Made by a program: the position numbers and the translations under genes
Notes under the pieces: generated by a model
Database searches by the model: none
What the model was told of the DNA's origin: nothing
Seen by the model: only the letters and a program-made list of their open reading frames with translations
Shown here: positions 15,790 to 24,896 of the stretch, piece after piece
Numbering within the stretch: position 1 is the first letter of the stretch
Layout: each line of letters opens with the position of its first letter
Origin: JBBWZH01 sp035544115
Lineage (GTDB): Bacteria; Actinomycetota; Actinomycetes; Mycobacteriales; CADCTP01
DNA length: 64,000 bases
NCBI GenBank assembly: GCA_963714145.1
Contig: OY970235.1
Span: forward strand, 8,866,001-8,930,000
Direction of reading: 5' to 3'

Positions 15790-18700
15790 ATGCCGCGTCC
15801 GCGCTCGGTACCGCTGGTGATCGCCCTGGTCGGGGTCGCCCTGGCCGGTCCGGGCTCGCCGGCCCGTGCGTCCGTGCCGGCCGGCGGACCGGTCGCCGGT
15901 GCCGCGGCGGCGACGCCGGCCGGCGTCGGGTCGGCGGACACCCCGTCGGGTGCCGGATCGCCCGGAGCGCGCAGCGTCAGCCTGGATCGGGGGTGGCGGT
16001 TCGCGCTGGTGAACCCGGACGGGATCACCGACCCGACCGGGGCGTTCGCGGACGCGGCGAGCCCGGCGTACGACGACTCGGGCTGGCGGCAGGTGGACGT
16101 GCCGCACGACTGGAGCATCGAGCTGGCGCCGCGGGCGGGGCCGGGGACCACGTCCGGCACCGGGTTCCTGCCGGGCGGTCTGGGCTGGTACCGCAAGACG
16201 TTCACGCTGCCGCCGGCGCTCGCCGGCCGGCGCGTCTCGGTCGAGTTCGACGGCGTCTACATGGACTCGTCCGTCTTCCTCAACGGCCAACTGCTGGGCA
16301 CCCACCCGTACGGGTACACCGGGTTCGCGTTCGACCTGACCGGCGCGCACGCCGACGGGGTGACGCCGAACGTGCTGGCGGTGCAGGTGCGCAACCAGCT
16401 GCCGAGCAGCCGCTGGTATTCCGGCAGCGGCATCTACCGCAACGTGCGGCTGGTCGTGACCGGCCCCGTGCACGTGGCCCGCTGGGGCACCGCGGTCACC
16501 ACCCCGGGCCTGCCCGACACGCTGCCGGCCGGCTACGCCACCGTGCACGTCGAGACCACTGTGGACAATGACGCGCCCGGCACGGCGCCCGCCACCGTGG
16601 TCTCCACCGTGCGGGACGGCCGCGGTGCGGTCGTCGGACGGTCCACTGTGGATAGTCCGGTGGCCGGGGCGGCGACGGTGCCGACCGACATCCGGGTGCG
16701 CCGTCCGGTGCTCTGGGATGTCGACCGGCCGTACCTCTACCGGCTGACCACCGAGGTGGTCGTCGGCCGCCGGGTGGTGGACAGCTACGACACCACGTTC
16801 GGCATCCGCTACACCCGGTTCGAGCCGGCCGGCGGGCTGTTCCTCAATGGACGGTCGATCAAGTTGTACGGCGTCAACCTGCACCACGACGAGGGCGCGC
16901 TCGGCTCGGTGGTGAACGCCGACGCGATCACCCGGCAGCTGCGGTTGATGCGGAGCATGGGCGTGAACGCGGTCCGCACCTCGCACAACCCACCCGCGCC
17001 GGAACTCGTCCGGGCCTGCGACGAGCTCGGGCTGCTGCTGATGGTGGAGGCGTTCGACGTCTGGAACGTCCGCAAGGTCGCGTTCGACTACGCCCGGTTC
17101 TTCACCGCGAACGGGGACGCCGACATCACCGAGATGGTGCGCGCCGCGCGGAACTCGCCGTCGGTGCTGATGTGGTCGATCGGCAACGAGATCCCGAATT
17201 CCACGTCGGCGTCCGGGGTGCCGATCGCGCGCCGGCTGATCGACGACGTCCGCGCGGCCGACCCGTCCCGCCCGGTGGTCATCGGTTCGGACCGCTACCG
17301 GAACCCGCCGGCGGCCGGCTCACCGGCCGAGCAGGTCCTGCTGATGCTCGACGGCGTCGGGCTGAACTACAACACCGCCGCCTCGGTGGACGTGCTGCAC
17401 GCCCGCTACCCGAACACGTTCTTCTTCGAGTCGGAGTCGTCCTCGGAGACCTCGGCCCGCGGCGAGTACGACCAGCCCGAGCAGCTGAACACCGGCGAGG
17501 ATCACACGCCCGGGCACCGCGGCGCGTCCTCGTACGACAACAACCTCGCCTCCTGGACGATGAGCGGCGAGTACGCGCTGAAGAAGGACCGGGACCGGCC
17601 CTGGTTCCTCGGCCAGTTCCTCTGGTCCGGGATGGACTACATCGGCGAGCCGACGCCGTTCGACGTGTTCCCGGTGAAGACCTCGTTCTTCGGCGCGGTC
17701 GACACCGCCGGCTTCGCCAAGGACCAGTTCTATCTGTTCGCCAGCCAGTGGACCGACCGGCCCATGGTGCACCTGCTGCCGGCGGACTGGACCGGGCACC
17801 AGCCCGGCGATCCGGTCGCCGTCCGGGCGTACTCCACTGTGGACACCGTCGAGCTGTTCCTGAACGGGCGCTCGCTCGGTACCCGCAGCTTCGATCGCAA
17901 GACCACTGTGGACGGTCGTCCGTACCTGGAGACGACCGGGCCGACCGGGGACGACAAGACGGTCACCGGCGGCCCGTTCCCGGGCAGCTACACCAGCCCG
18001 AACGGCAGTGCCGGCGCGCTGCACCTGAGCTGGACGGTGCCGTTCGAGCCGGGCCGGCTGGTCGCGGTCGCCCGCCGCGGCGGTGCGGTGGTGGCCCGGG
18101 ACGAGCTGGCCACCGCCGGCCCGCCGAGCCAGCTGCGGCTGCGCCCGGACCGGCGGGTGACCACCGCGGACGGGCACGCGCTGACCTACGTCACCGCCGA
18201 GATCCTGGACGCCCGCGGCGTGCTGGTGCCGGGCGCGGACGACCTGGTCCGGGTCGGCGTGACCGGTGGCACGCTGGTCGGGATGGACAGCGGCCGGCAG
18301 GAGAGCGCCGAGCTGTACCGGGCGCCGGCCCGCACCGCCTACCACGGCAAGGTGTTGGCGATCGTCCAGGCCGGCGACCGGCCCGGCCCGATCCGGATCA
18401 CCGCCACCGCGGCCGGCCTGCGCCCGGCCAGCAGGACGGTGCTCGCCGCCCGCGCCGCCGGCCGGGGCCCGTCCCTGGCCGCCGCCAGCGGTGCGGTCGT
18501 CCCGCCGGTGCCGGGCACCGCCACCGGCCTGGTGGCGGACGCGAGCTTCTCCGGTGCGGAGAGCACCCCGCCGGCCGCGATGCTGGACGGCGACCCGGCC
18601 ACCGGCTGGTCCAACCAGTACACAAAGGACGCCACCGCGCTGCTGGCCCGCAGCAGCGCCGCCCGCCCGGCCGACTCGATCACCCTGCGCTGGCCCGCTG

Positions 18701-18993
18701 CGGGTCCGGTCGCCGCCATCCGGGCCACGTTCACCGTGGACGCCACCCACGCGCTGCCGGCCGGCGTCGCGGTCAGCTACTGGACCGGTCGCCGCTACCT
18801 GCCCGCCCGCGACGTCCGCCTCGACTGGACCGGAACCGACGCTCTGATCAGCTTCGCCCCGGTCCACACCGCCCGGATCCGCCTCGACCTGCGCAGCGCC
18901 GCCCCGGAAACGCCCACCGGGTTCCTCCGCGTCACCGAACTCAGCGCCGATCCGCCGGCACCGGTCGATCCGCCGCTGATCCGGGCGGTCTGA
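15790..18993 (+). CDS. Secreted glycoside hydrolase family 2 (beta-galactosidase-like)
   Basis: 1067 residues from an ATG behind GGGGAGG. A signal peptide (SVPLVIALVGVALAGPGSPA) is followed by the GH2 sugar-binding jelly roll (residues ~60-220: WRQVDVPHDWSIE, GLGWYRKTFTLP), the immunoglobulin-like domain, and the TIM barrel (RFEPAGGLFLNGRSIKLYGV, NAVRTSHNPPAPEL). The acid/base Glu is in MWSIGNEIPN (~467) and the probable nucleophile Glu in FFFESESSSE (~546). C-terminal Ig-like domains and a discoidin/F5-8C-like region (~905-1030) follow. It cleaves beta-galactoside or beta-mannoside-type links outside the cell. A LacI-type operator lies upstream. Confidence 0.92.
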   Translation: MPRPRSVPLVIALVGVALAGPGSPARASVPAGGPVAGAAAATPAGVGSADTPSGAGSPGARSVSLDRGWRFALVNPDGITDPTGAFADAASPAYDDSGWRQVDVPHDWSIELAPRAGPGTTSGTGFLPGGLGWYRKTFTLPPALAGRRVSVEFDGVYMDSSVFLNGQLLGTHPYGYTGFAFDLTGAHADGVTPNVLAVQVRNQLPSSRWYSGSGIYRNVRLVVTGPVHVARWGTAVTTPGLPDTLPAGYATVHVETTVDNDAPGTAPATVVSTVRDGRGAVVGRSTVDSPVAGAATVPTDIRVRRPVLWDVDRPYLYRLTTEVVVGRRVVDSYDTTFGIRYTRFEPAGGLFLNGRSIKLYGVNLHHDEGALGSVVNADAITRQLRLMRSMGVNAVRTSHNPPAPELVRACDELGLLLMVEAFDVWNVRKVAFDYARFFTANGDADITEMVRAARNSPSVLMWSIGNEIPNSTSASGVPIARRLIDDVRAADPSRPVVIGSDRYRNPPAAGSPAEQVLLMLDGVGLNYNTAASVDVLHARYPNTFFFESESSSETSARGEYDQPEQLNTGEDHTPGHRGASSYDNNLASWTMSGEYALKKDRDRPWFLGQFLWSGMDYIGEPTPFDVFPVKTSFFGAVDTAGFAKDQFYLFASQWTDRPMVHLLPADWTGHQPGDPVAVRAYSTVDTVELFLNGRSLGTRSFDRKTTVDGRPYLETTGPTGDDKTVTGGPFPGSYTSPNGSAGALHLSWTVPFEPGRLVAVARRGGAVVARDELATAGPPSQLRLRPDRRVTTADGHALTYVTAEILDARGVLVPGADDLVRVGVTGGTLVGMDSGRQESAELYRAPARTAYHGKVLAIVQAGDRPGPIRITATAAGLRPASRTVLAARAAGRGPSLAAASGAVVPPVPGTATGLVADASFSGAESTPPAAMLDGDPATGWSNQYTKDATALLARSSAARPADSITLRWPAAGPVAAIRATFTVDATHALPAGVAVSYWTGRRYLPARDVRLDWTGTDALISFAPVHTARIRLDLRSAAPETPTGFLRVTELSADPPAPVDPPLIRAV

Positions 18994-19123
18994 CCGGGCG
19001 GTCCGACCGGGCGCCGGGCGCCGGGCGGCGCCGGGCAGGCCCGGACCAGTTCGCCCGGACGGGTTCGAACCGCGTTCGGTAGGTTGAGTTCGTGCGGGGC
19101 GGGCTCAACGGAGAGGGCGGGGT

Positions 19124-19975
19124 ATGGAGATCGGCATCGGGCTTCCGACGACCATTTCGGACGTCGATGGCAAGCGGATCGTGGAGTGGGCCCAGCGCGC
19201 CGAGCAGCGCGGGTTCTCGACGCTCGGCGTCCTCGACCGCGTTGTCTACGGGAACTACGAACCGCTGATCGCGCTCGCTGGCGCTGCGACCGTCACCGAC
19301 CGGATCCGGCTCACCACCTCGGTGCTGTTGGCACCGTTGCGTACCAACCATGCCGAGTTCGCCAAGCAGGCCGCCAGCCTCGACCGGCTCTCCAGCGGCC
19401 GGCTGGTGCTCGGCCTCGGCATCGGCGGCCGGGAGGACGACTTCGAGGCCAGCGGCACCGACATCGGCGCCCGGGCCAGGGACATGGACGCGCTGCTGGA
19501 CCGCTCGGCCGCGGCCTGGCGGGGCGACCTCGGCGTCGGCCCGATGCCGGTGACGCCCGGCGGTCCGCAGGTGCTGATCGGCGGTGGGGCATCGGCCAGC
19601 TTCCGCCGGGCGGCCAAGTACGGCGCCGGCTGGATCATGGGCGGCGGGAGCCCGGACGACTTCCGCAAGGGTGCCGCCGCGGTGCGCGACGAGTGGTCCG
19701 CCGCCGGCCGCCCCGGCTCGCCCCGGACGGCGGCGCTGGCCTACTTCGCGCTCGGGCCGAACGCCCGCGAATCCGCCGACACCTACCTGCACCACTACTA
19801 CAGCTGGCTCGGCCCGGTCGCCGACTACATCGCCGGGGCCGCCGCGGTCACCCCGGAGCTGGTCCGTGGGGCGGTCGACGCGTTCGCCGACGCCGGCTGC
19901 GACGAGCTGATCCTCTTCCCCTGCGATGCCGGCCTCGACCAGGTCGACCAACTCGCCGACATCTCCCTGAGCTGA
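19124..19975 (+). CDS. LLM-class flavin-dependent oxidoreductase
   Basis: 283 residues with a GAGAGGGCGGG site before the ATG. It has the luciferase-like barrel: EIGIGLPTTISDVDGKRIVE, GFSTLGVLDRVVYGNYEPL, TDRIRLTTSVLLAPLR, LDRLSSGRLVLGLGIG, VLIGGGASASFRRAAKYGAG. These match F420- or FMN-dependent LLM enzymes of actinobacteria. Cofactor choice and substrate cannot be told. The gene appears monocistronic. A 12-bp direct repeat (GACATCTCCCTG) straddles its stop codon, and a long hairpin follows. Confidence 0.9.
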   Translation: MEIGIGLPTTISDVDGKRIVEWAQRAEQRGFSTLGVLDRVVYGNYEPLIALAGAATVTDRIRLTTSVLLAPLRTNHAEFAKQAASLDRLSSGRLVLGLGIGGREDDFEASGTDIGARARDMDALLDRSAAAWRGDLGVGPMPVTPGGPQVLIGGGASASFRRAAKYGAGWIMGGGSPDDFRKGAAAVRDEWSAAGRPGSPRTAALAYFALGPNARESADTYLHHYYSWLGPVADYIAGAAAVTPELVRGAVDAFADAGCDELILFPCDAGLDQVDQLADISLS

Positions 19976-20020
19976 CATCTCCCTGGGCTGACCTGGTCGG
20001 CGCCTGCCGACCCGGCGAAC

Positions 20021-20073
20021 CGCACCGGCCCGGCCTGATCGTCCGTAGTGGACGGTCGGACCGGGCCGGTGCG
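20021..20073 (+). terminator. Compound hairpin after the LLM gene
   Basis: CGCACCGGCCCGG (20021-20033) pairs perfectly with CCGGGCCGGTGCG (20061-20073). The 27-base loop contains a smaller hairpin (CGTCC...GGACG). It lies 45 bp after the LLM stop and is the likely terminator. Confidence 0.7.
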
Positions 20074-20123
20074 CTGCCGTCCGCCGCCGGCCGCCCGGCC
20101 GCCGGCGTCGGCCGCCGGCGGCC

Positions 20124-20223
20124 CGGCCGCCCTCCCGGCCGCCCGGCTGCCCTCCCGGCCCCTCCCAGCCGCCGGCGGCCGGCCGCCCTCCCGGCCGCCC
20201 GGCTGCCCTCCCGGCCCCTCCCG
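20124..20223. repeat. Two copies of a 44-bp direct repeat at 56-bp spacing
   Basis: The block beginning CGGCCGCCCTCCCGG is present at 20124-20167 and again at about 20180-20223, separated by a CCGCCGGCGG-rich spacer. The 19976-20505 interval has no credible gene. It holds the hairpin at 20021, this repeat, and a less GC-rich stretch (about 20410-20490) that probably carries the promoter of the next gene. Confidence 0.8.
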
Positions 20224-20517
20224 GCCGCCCCGGCCGGCCGCCGTCGATCGGCTGCCCGGCGGTGAGCGGCTGAACGTGGCCCGGTGTCGGGGCGCCGTTC
20301 GGGCGGCCGTTGGTCGCCTTCGGGACACCGGGGTCGTCGGGTGCCGGCGGGGTTCCGGGCCGGGTCCGGTTGGCGACCAGCGGTCGGTTCAGAGGCGCCG
20401 TTCAGGCGGGTTCCTGGGGGCTATTGGAGTTGGCCGGTGTTGGCTCTCGCGCCGAACTGGATTGCGTAGGGACGGGCGGTCGCCGGTTCTGACGGGGTCA
20501 AGGGTGTGGGGGTCGCA

Positions 20518-21639
20518 ATGGGGATTGTCGCTAAGGTTCACCAGCGGGTGTCGGGTCGTCGGGTTGTCGCGGGGGTTGTTGCGGTGGCGGCGGTCGCCAC
20601 GGTGGTTGGTAGTGCGGGTACGGCGTGCGCCGCCCCGGCCCCGGCGCCGAAGGCGGCTGCCGTGGCGCCGCTGTCGGTCGGCGTGCAGTTCCACGGCATG
20701 TGGTCGATGTACACCGACACGCAGCGGGCACAGGTGCTGGACAAGCTGAAGGCGGCCGGGTCGTATTCGGTGCGGCTGGACGTGTCCTGGGCGATGCTGC
20801 AGCCGACCGGCCCGGGCTCGTACGACGCCTGGGGCGTCGGGTTCGTGAACAAGGTGATCACCATGGCGAACCAGCGCGGGATCAAGCCGCTGGTGACGCT
20901 CTGGCTGACCCCGGCCTGGGCGAACCACGGCCAGGGCGAGCGGGTGCTGCCGGACAACCCGGCCGACTACGCCCGGGCCGCCCGCTGGGCGGCGGCGAAG
21001 TGGAACAACAAGGTGGTCGGCTGGGAGGTCTGGAACGAGCAGAACAGCCCGGACTTCCTCGAAGGCGCCGACCCGGTCGCCTACACCCGGCTGCTGAAGA
21101 CCGCCTACCCGGCCTTCAAGGCCGGCGCCCCGAGCACCCCGGTGCTGTTCGGCGGGCTGCAGTACAACGACACCGACTGGCTTCGCCGGGCCTACGACGC
21201 CGGCGCGAAGGGCTCGTTCGACGTCATGGCCACGCACCCCTACATGGGCGTCGCTGACGCGGCCCCCACCACCGCCGATGACGGCACCATGTGGACCCTG
21301 GCCCACGTCCAGGCCATCCGCGCGCTGATGGTCGCCCGCGGCGACTCGGGCAAGAAGATCTGGCTCACCGAGTTCGGCTGGTCCACCCACGCCAACACCG
21401 CCAGCACACCGAACTGGGACCGGGGCGTCAGCGAGGCCACCCAGGCCGCCTACCTCACCCAGACCGTGAACCATGTCCGCGCCAACTACCCCTACGTCAG
21501 CCGCATGTACTGGTACAACGACCGCGACCTCACCGACGGCAGCATCCAGGTCCAGAACTACGGCCTGCTGCACCGCGACCTCACCGCCAAGCCAGCCCTC
21601 ACCGCCCTGGCCCGGGTCAACGGAGCCGCCACTGCCTGA
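20518..21639 (+). CDS. Secreted cellulase-fold (GH5/GH39-like) glycosidase
   Basis: 373 residues from ATG 20518; a GTG four codons earlier (20506) is the alternative start. A signal peptide (RRVVAGVVAVAAVATVVGSA) ends near AAPAPAP. The TIM barrel shows SVGVQFHGMWSMYTD, SVRLDVSWAMLQP and KPLVTLWLTPAWANH. The acid/base Glu is in VVGWEVWNEQN and the nucleophile Glu in KIWLTEFGWSTHA, the clan GH-A pattern. This points to a retaining beta-glycosidase such as an endoglucanase, xylosidase or mannanase; the family number is uncertain. It carries no binding module. A T-tailed terminator follows. Confidence 0.88.
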   Translation: MGIVAKVHQRVSGRRVVAGVVAVAAVATVVGSAGTACAAPAPAPKAAAVAPLSVGVQFHGMWSMYTDTQRAQVLDKLKAAGSYSVRLDVSWAMLQPTGPGSYDAWGVGFVNKVITMANQRGIKPLVTLWLTPAWANHGQGERVLPDNPADYARAARWAAAKWNNKVVGWEVWNEQNSPDFLEGADPVAYTRLLKTAYPAFKAGAPSTPVLFGGLQYNDTDWLRRAYDAGAKGSFDVMATHPYMGVADAAPTTADDGTMWTLAHVQAIRALMVARGDSGKKIWLTEFGWSTHANTASTPNWDRGVSEATQAAYLTQTVNHVRANYPYVSRMYWYNDRDLTDGSIQVQNYGLLHRDLTAKPALTALARVNGAATA

Positions 21640-21681
21640 CCCGCACCACCCGCACCACCCACCACTGAACCACCCCACGTG

Positions 21682-21734
21682 CGGCGGCGCCGGCGAGCAG
21701 ATCGACCCCCTGCTCCCGGCGCCGCCGCCGTTTT
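21682..21734 (+). terminator. Rho-independent terminator with T-run
   Basis: CGGCGGCGCCGGCGAGCAG (21682-21700) pairs with CTGCTCCCGGCGCCGCCG (21710-21727) with one bulged base, followed within a few bases by TTTT (21731-21734). It ends the glycosidase transcript and may serve the convergent gene as well. Confidence 0.85.
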
Positions 21735-21778
21735 GTGCTGTTACGCTGTGCACATCCGCTAGCGCGCCGCCGCCTCGG

Positions 21779-22165
21779 TCACTCCGAAGGCCGCTGGGTC
21801 AGATGGGCGCCCCGGCCGACGTCATAGGCCTCCCGCACCCAGCCGGCGAATTCCTCGTCCAACTCCTCCGGGCTGCTGATCCGGTAGTGGTGTACGAACA
21901 GCTTGCGGGTATAGGGCGAGGCGTTGCGGATCCGCGGATCGGTCACCTGCCGCTGCAGATCCAGGTAGCCGACCAGGCCACGATCGGTGGGCCGGGCGCC
22001 GGCGAAACCGCGCCGGCTGCCCTTGAAAGTGATCGTCGTCTTGGCCACCGCGTAGCTGAACGGCCCGCAGGCCGACACCAGCGCGACGAACGAGTGGTAG
22101 AGCGCCACGCTCCCCTCGGGCTTGCCAACCAGATGGTCTTCCACCGTCCACACCGCACTGTCCAT
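21779..22165 (-). CDS. DUF5655 domain protein
   Basis: 128 residues starting at MDSAVWTVEDHLVG (a start 10 codons upstream is possible). Motifs GSVALYHSFVALVSACGPFS, KTTITFKGSRRGFAGARPTD and LFVHHYRISSPEELDEEFAG match the DUF5655 family as I remember it. These small proteins have no established function. The gene converges on the glycosidase and diverges from the ATPase gene at 22210, with a 44-bp gap that must hold both promoters or leaders. Confidence 0.85.
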   Translation of the reverse strand: MDSAVWTVEDHLVGKPEGSVALYHSFVALVSACGPFSYAVAKTTITFKGSRRGFAGARPTDRGLVGYLDLQRQVTDPRIRNASPYTRKLFVHHYRISSPEELDEEFAGWVREAYDVGRGAHLTQRPSE

Positions 22166-22209
22166 GCGGCCGACCGTACGCCGCCGGTGCGACAAAACCA
22201 GGAGGAGCG

Positions 22210-22767
22210 ATGACCCGACGCTACGTCCTCACCGGCACGCCGGGAGCGGGGAAGACGACCCTGCTGCTGCAGCTGGAACGGCTCGGCTACCCCGTCGTGG
22301 CGGAGGCGGCGACCGATGTGAACGTGCTCGAGCATGCGCTGGGCAACCCCGAGCCGTGGCGAAGCGAGTCCTTTGTGGACAGGATCGTGGCGTTGCAGCG
22401 GCAGCGGGAGGCCCGCGCCAGCTGCGGCATCGGCGGCACCGGTGCCGAGGTGCTGCTGTTCGACCGGTCGCCGATCTGCACGCACGCGCTGTGCACGCAC
22501 CTCGGGCGCCCGGTGCCGGCCGCGCTCGCCGCCGAGGTCGACCGGATCAGCCGCGAGCAGACCTACCAGCGGCAGGTGTTCTTCGTCCGGAACCTCGGTT
22601 TCGTCGAGCCGACCGCCGCCCGCCGGATCAGCCTCGCCGACTCGCTCCGGTTCGAGCGGACGCACGAGCAGACCTACCGCGCGTTCGGCTACGAGCTGAT
22701 CGACATCCCGCCCGGACCGCTGGCCGAGCGGGCGGCGCTCATCCGGGCGGTGCTGTCGGCGGGGTGA
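22210..22767 (+). CDS. AAA-family P-loop ATPase (NadR/Ttd14-like)
   Basis: 185 residues with AGGAGG close before the ATG. It begins directly with Walker A, LTGTPGAGKTTLL, then has VAEAATDVNVLEHALG, a Walker B-like LLFDRSPICTHALC and a lid region QVFFVRNLGFVEPT. The pattern is that of AAA_28 type small-molecule kinases. Substrate unknown. Its 3' end overlaps the convergent MarR-GNAT gene by 29 bp, which could allow antisense interference. Confidence 0.88.
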   Translation: MTRRYVLTGTPGAGKTTLLLQLERLGYPVVAEAATDVNVLEHALGNPEPWRSESFVDRIVALQRQREARASCGIGGTGAEVLLFDRSPICTHALCTHLGRPVPAALAAEVDRISREQTYQRQVFFVRNLGFVEPTAARRISLADSLRFERTHEQTYRAFGYELIDIPPGPLAERAALIRAVLSAG

Positions 22768-23641
22768 GCGCCTTCTCGAACCAGTGGTGCGCGTACTTCT
22801 CGTCGTTGAACGGCGCGATCTCGCGGTAGCCGGAGCTGCGGTAGAGCGGGATCGCCTCGGTCAGCGCGCGGTTGGTCTCCAGCCGGACGAGGTTGGCGCC
22901 GTGCGCCGCGGCCCGCTCTTCCAACGCGGCCAGCAGCCGCCGGCCCAAGCCGAGGCCGCGGACCGACCGGGACACCCACATCCGCTTGATCGCCGGCACC
23001 GGTCCGTAGTGGAACGTCAGGCCGCCGCAGCCGACCGGCTCGCCGTGCAGCGAGGCCAGCAGCACCAGGCCGTTCGGCGGGACGAGCGCCGCCTCGCCGG
23101 CCGAGCTCTGGGCCGGGTCGAAGCCCTCATCGAAGCGCTCGGACAGTTCCTGGAAGTACGCCTGCAGGCAGGCGCGAGCATCGGGATGCCGCGCGTCGGT
23201 GGTCACGATCTGTACCGCCGACGCCGCGAGCAGTCGCTGCACCTCGGTCATCGCCGCGAGCAGCCGGCCGCGCTGGGGTGTGCTGAGTGGTGCCAGAATC
23301 GACGCCGCCAGCTCGCCGGAGCGCCGGTCGAGCTCGGCCCACTCGGCCAGCCCGCGCTTGGTCAGCCGGGCGGTGCGGACCCGCCCGTCCCGGGGGCTCG
23401 GCTCGACGGTGACCATGCCCTGCTCCCGCAGCGCGCCGAGCAGCCGGCTGAGATATCCGGAGTCGAGATCGAGCCGCGAGCGCAGGGAGCGGAGGTCGCT
23501 GCCGCCGGCGCCGATCTCCCAGAGCAGCCGGGACTGGCCCAGCGGCCGGCCGAGTGCCAGGAACCGGTCGTCCAGCGCACCGGCCCGCTGGGTGACCACC
23601 CGGTTGAAGCTGCGCACCTGTGCGATCATGGCCCGATCCAT
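22739..23641 (-). CDS. MarR-type regulator fused to GNAT acetyltransferase
   Basis: 300 residues. The N-terminal MarR winged helix (1-140) shows LGQSRLLWEIGAG, LDLDSGYLSRLLGALREQG and PRDGRVRTARLTKRG. The C-terminal GNAT domain (150-295) has the acetyl-CoA motif RGLGLGRRLLAALEERA and ETNRALTEAIPLYRSSGY. This fusion is a known actinobacterial architecture. The acyl acceptor is unknown. A 16-bp inverted repeat abuts the start codon and is probably its own operator. A second ATG (MIAQVRSF) four codons in may be the true start, since it leaves room for a ribosome-binding site. Confidence 0.92.
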   Translation of the reverse strand: MDRAMIAQVRSFNRVVTQRAGALDDRFLALGRPLGQSRLLWEIGAGGSDLRSLRSRLDLDSGYLSRLLGALREQGMVTVEPSPRDGRVRTARLTKRGLAEWAELDRRSGELAASILAPLSTPQRGRLLAAMTEVQRLLAASAVQIVTTDARHPDARACLQAYFQELSERFDEGFDPAQSSAGEAALVPPNGLVLLASLHGEPVGCGGLTFHYGPVPAIKRMWVSRSVRGLGLGRRLLAALEERAAAHGANLVRLETNRALTEAIPLYRSSGYREIAPFNDEKYAHHWFEKALTPPTAPPG

Positions 23642-23643
23642 TC

Positions 23644-23659
23644 TCTGACTTTAGTCAGA
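23644..23659 (-). promoter_or_regulatory. Inverted repeat at the MarR-GNAT start
   Basis: TCTGACTTTAGTCAGA has perfect 7-bp arms around TT and lies two bases upstream of the first ATG of the MarR-GNAT gene. It is AT-rich for this genome and its position fits autorepression. Confidence 0.65.
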
Positions 23660-23684
23660 TACTTCGGTTCGGGGAAGACGTGCG

Positions 23685-24896
23685 TCATGAGTTGGCCGGC
23701 CGCGCCGGCGCCGCGCTGGCTACTGTGGACGGTAGGAGGACCCGGACCACCAGCCCGCCACCATCGCGTGGCTCGGCGGTGACCTCACCGCCGTGGTTGC
23801 GCACGACCGACCGGACGATGGACAGGCCCAGGCCGACGCCGCGATCGGTGCCGGCCCGCTCGTCGCCGAGCCGGCGGAACGGCTCGAACAGGTCGGCCAC
23901 GTCGTGGCCGCGGACCACCGGGCCGGTATTTGCCACGGTCAGCTCAGCCCAGCCGGCGTCGCCGGACCGTCCGGTGTGGACGGTCACCCAGCCGCCGTCG
24001 TGGTTGTGCCGGATGCCGTTCTGCACCAGGTTGAGCGCGACCCGCTCCAGCAGGGCCGGGTCGCCGGTGATCACCGCCGGATCCGGTTCGGCGTCCACCA
24101 GCACCCCGGCCCGGGACGCCTCGTGCGCGGTCAGCTCGACCGCCTGCGCGGCCACATCGGACAGATCCACCGGCCGCCGGGCGATCGACTCGTTCTCGCT
24201 GCGGGCCAGGGTCAACAGGCCGTCCAGCAACTGCTCGCTGCGACCGCTGGTGGCGATCAGCGTGGTCAGCAGCTGGCGCAGGTCGGCCGGCAGGTCGGTG
24301 CGGGTCAGCGCCACCTCGAGCAGCGTGCGATTGATCGCCAGCGGGGTGCGCAGCTCGTGCGAGGCGTTGGCGACGAACCGGCGCTGGCTGTCGAACGCCC
24401 GGTCCAGCCGCTCCAGCATCGCGTCGAAGGTGTCGGCCAGCTCCTTGAACTCGTCCTGCGGGCCGCGCAGCGCGATCCGCTCGTGCAGGCTCCGGTCGGC
24501 CACCCGGCGGGCGGTCTCGGTGATCTGTTGCACCGGGCCGAGGGTCCGGCCGGCCAGCACCCAGCCGAGGCCGACCGCGGCGGCGCCGACCAGGCCCAGG
24601 GCCAGCAACGACTGCCGCAGCAGCGAGTTCAGCGCCGCCTGCCGCTGCTCGTCCAGGGCCCGCCGGAGCAGGTCGGCCCGGTCCTTCAGGACAGCGGACG
24701 GGGTGCCGCGGTTCGCCTCCAGTCTGGACAGGATCGCCGCTCCGGTGCCGGCGGTGCTGGGGTAGCTCTGCAGCGCCCAGAAGTACGACAGCCCGGTCAG
24801 CGTGCTCCCGGCGACCAGGATGACCGCGGTGTACATCAACGTCAGTCGCATTCGGACGGTCAGCCGGCGGCGAGCCCGCGGCGTGGTGGCGGTCAT
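23685..24896 (-). CDS. OmpR-type sensor histidine kinase
   Basis: 403 residues from ATG 24896, which overlaps the response regulator stop (ATGA). Two membrane segments (TLMYTAVILVAGSTLTGLSY and SLLALGLVGAAAVGLGWVLA) bracket a short extracellular loop of about 90 residues. HAMP follows. HisKA has the phospho-acceptor in NASHELRTPLAINR. HATPase has NLVQNGIRHNHDG and GVGLGLSIVRSVVRNHGGE. The stop is at 23685. It pairs with the preceding regulator and faces an efflux operon, so it probably senses an envelope-active compound. Confidence 0.94.
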   Translation of the reverse strand: MTATTPRARRRLTVRMRLTLMYTAVILVAGSTLTGLSYFWALQSYPSTAGTGAAILSRLEANRGTPSAVLKDRADLLRRALDEQRQAALNSLLRQSLLALGLVGAAAVGLGWVLAGRTLGPVQQITETARRVADRSLHERIALRGPQDEFKELADTFDAMLERLDRAFDSQRRFVANASHELRTPLAINRTLLEVALTRTDLPADLRQLLTTLIATSGRSEQLLDGLLTLARSENESIARRPVDLSDVAAQAVELTAHEASRAGVLVDAEPDPAVITGDPALLERVALNLVQNGIRHNHDGGWVTVHTGRSGDAGWAELTVANTGPVVRGHDVADLFEPFRRLGDERAGTDRGVGLGLSIVRSVVRNHGGEVTAEPRDGGGLVVRVLLPSTVASAAPARPANS

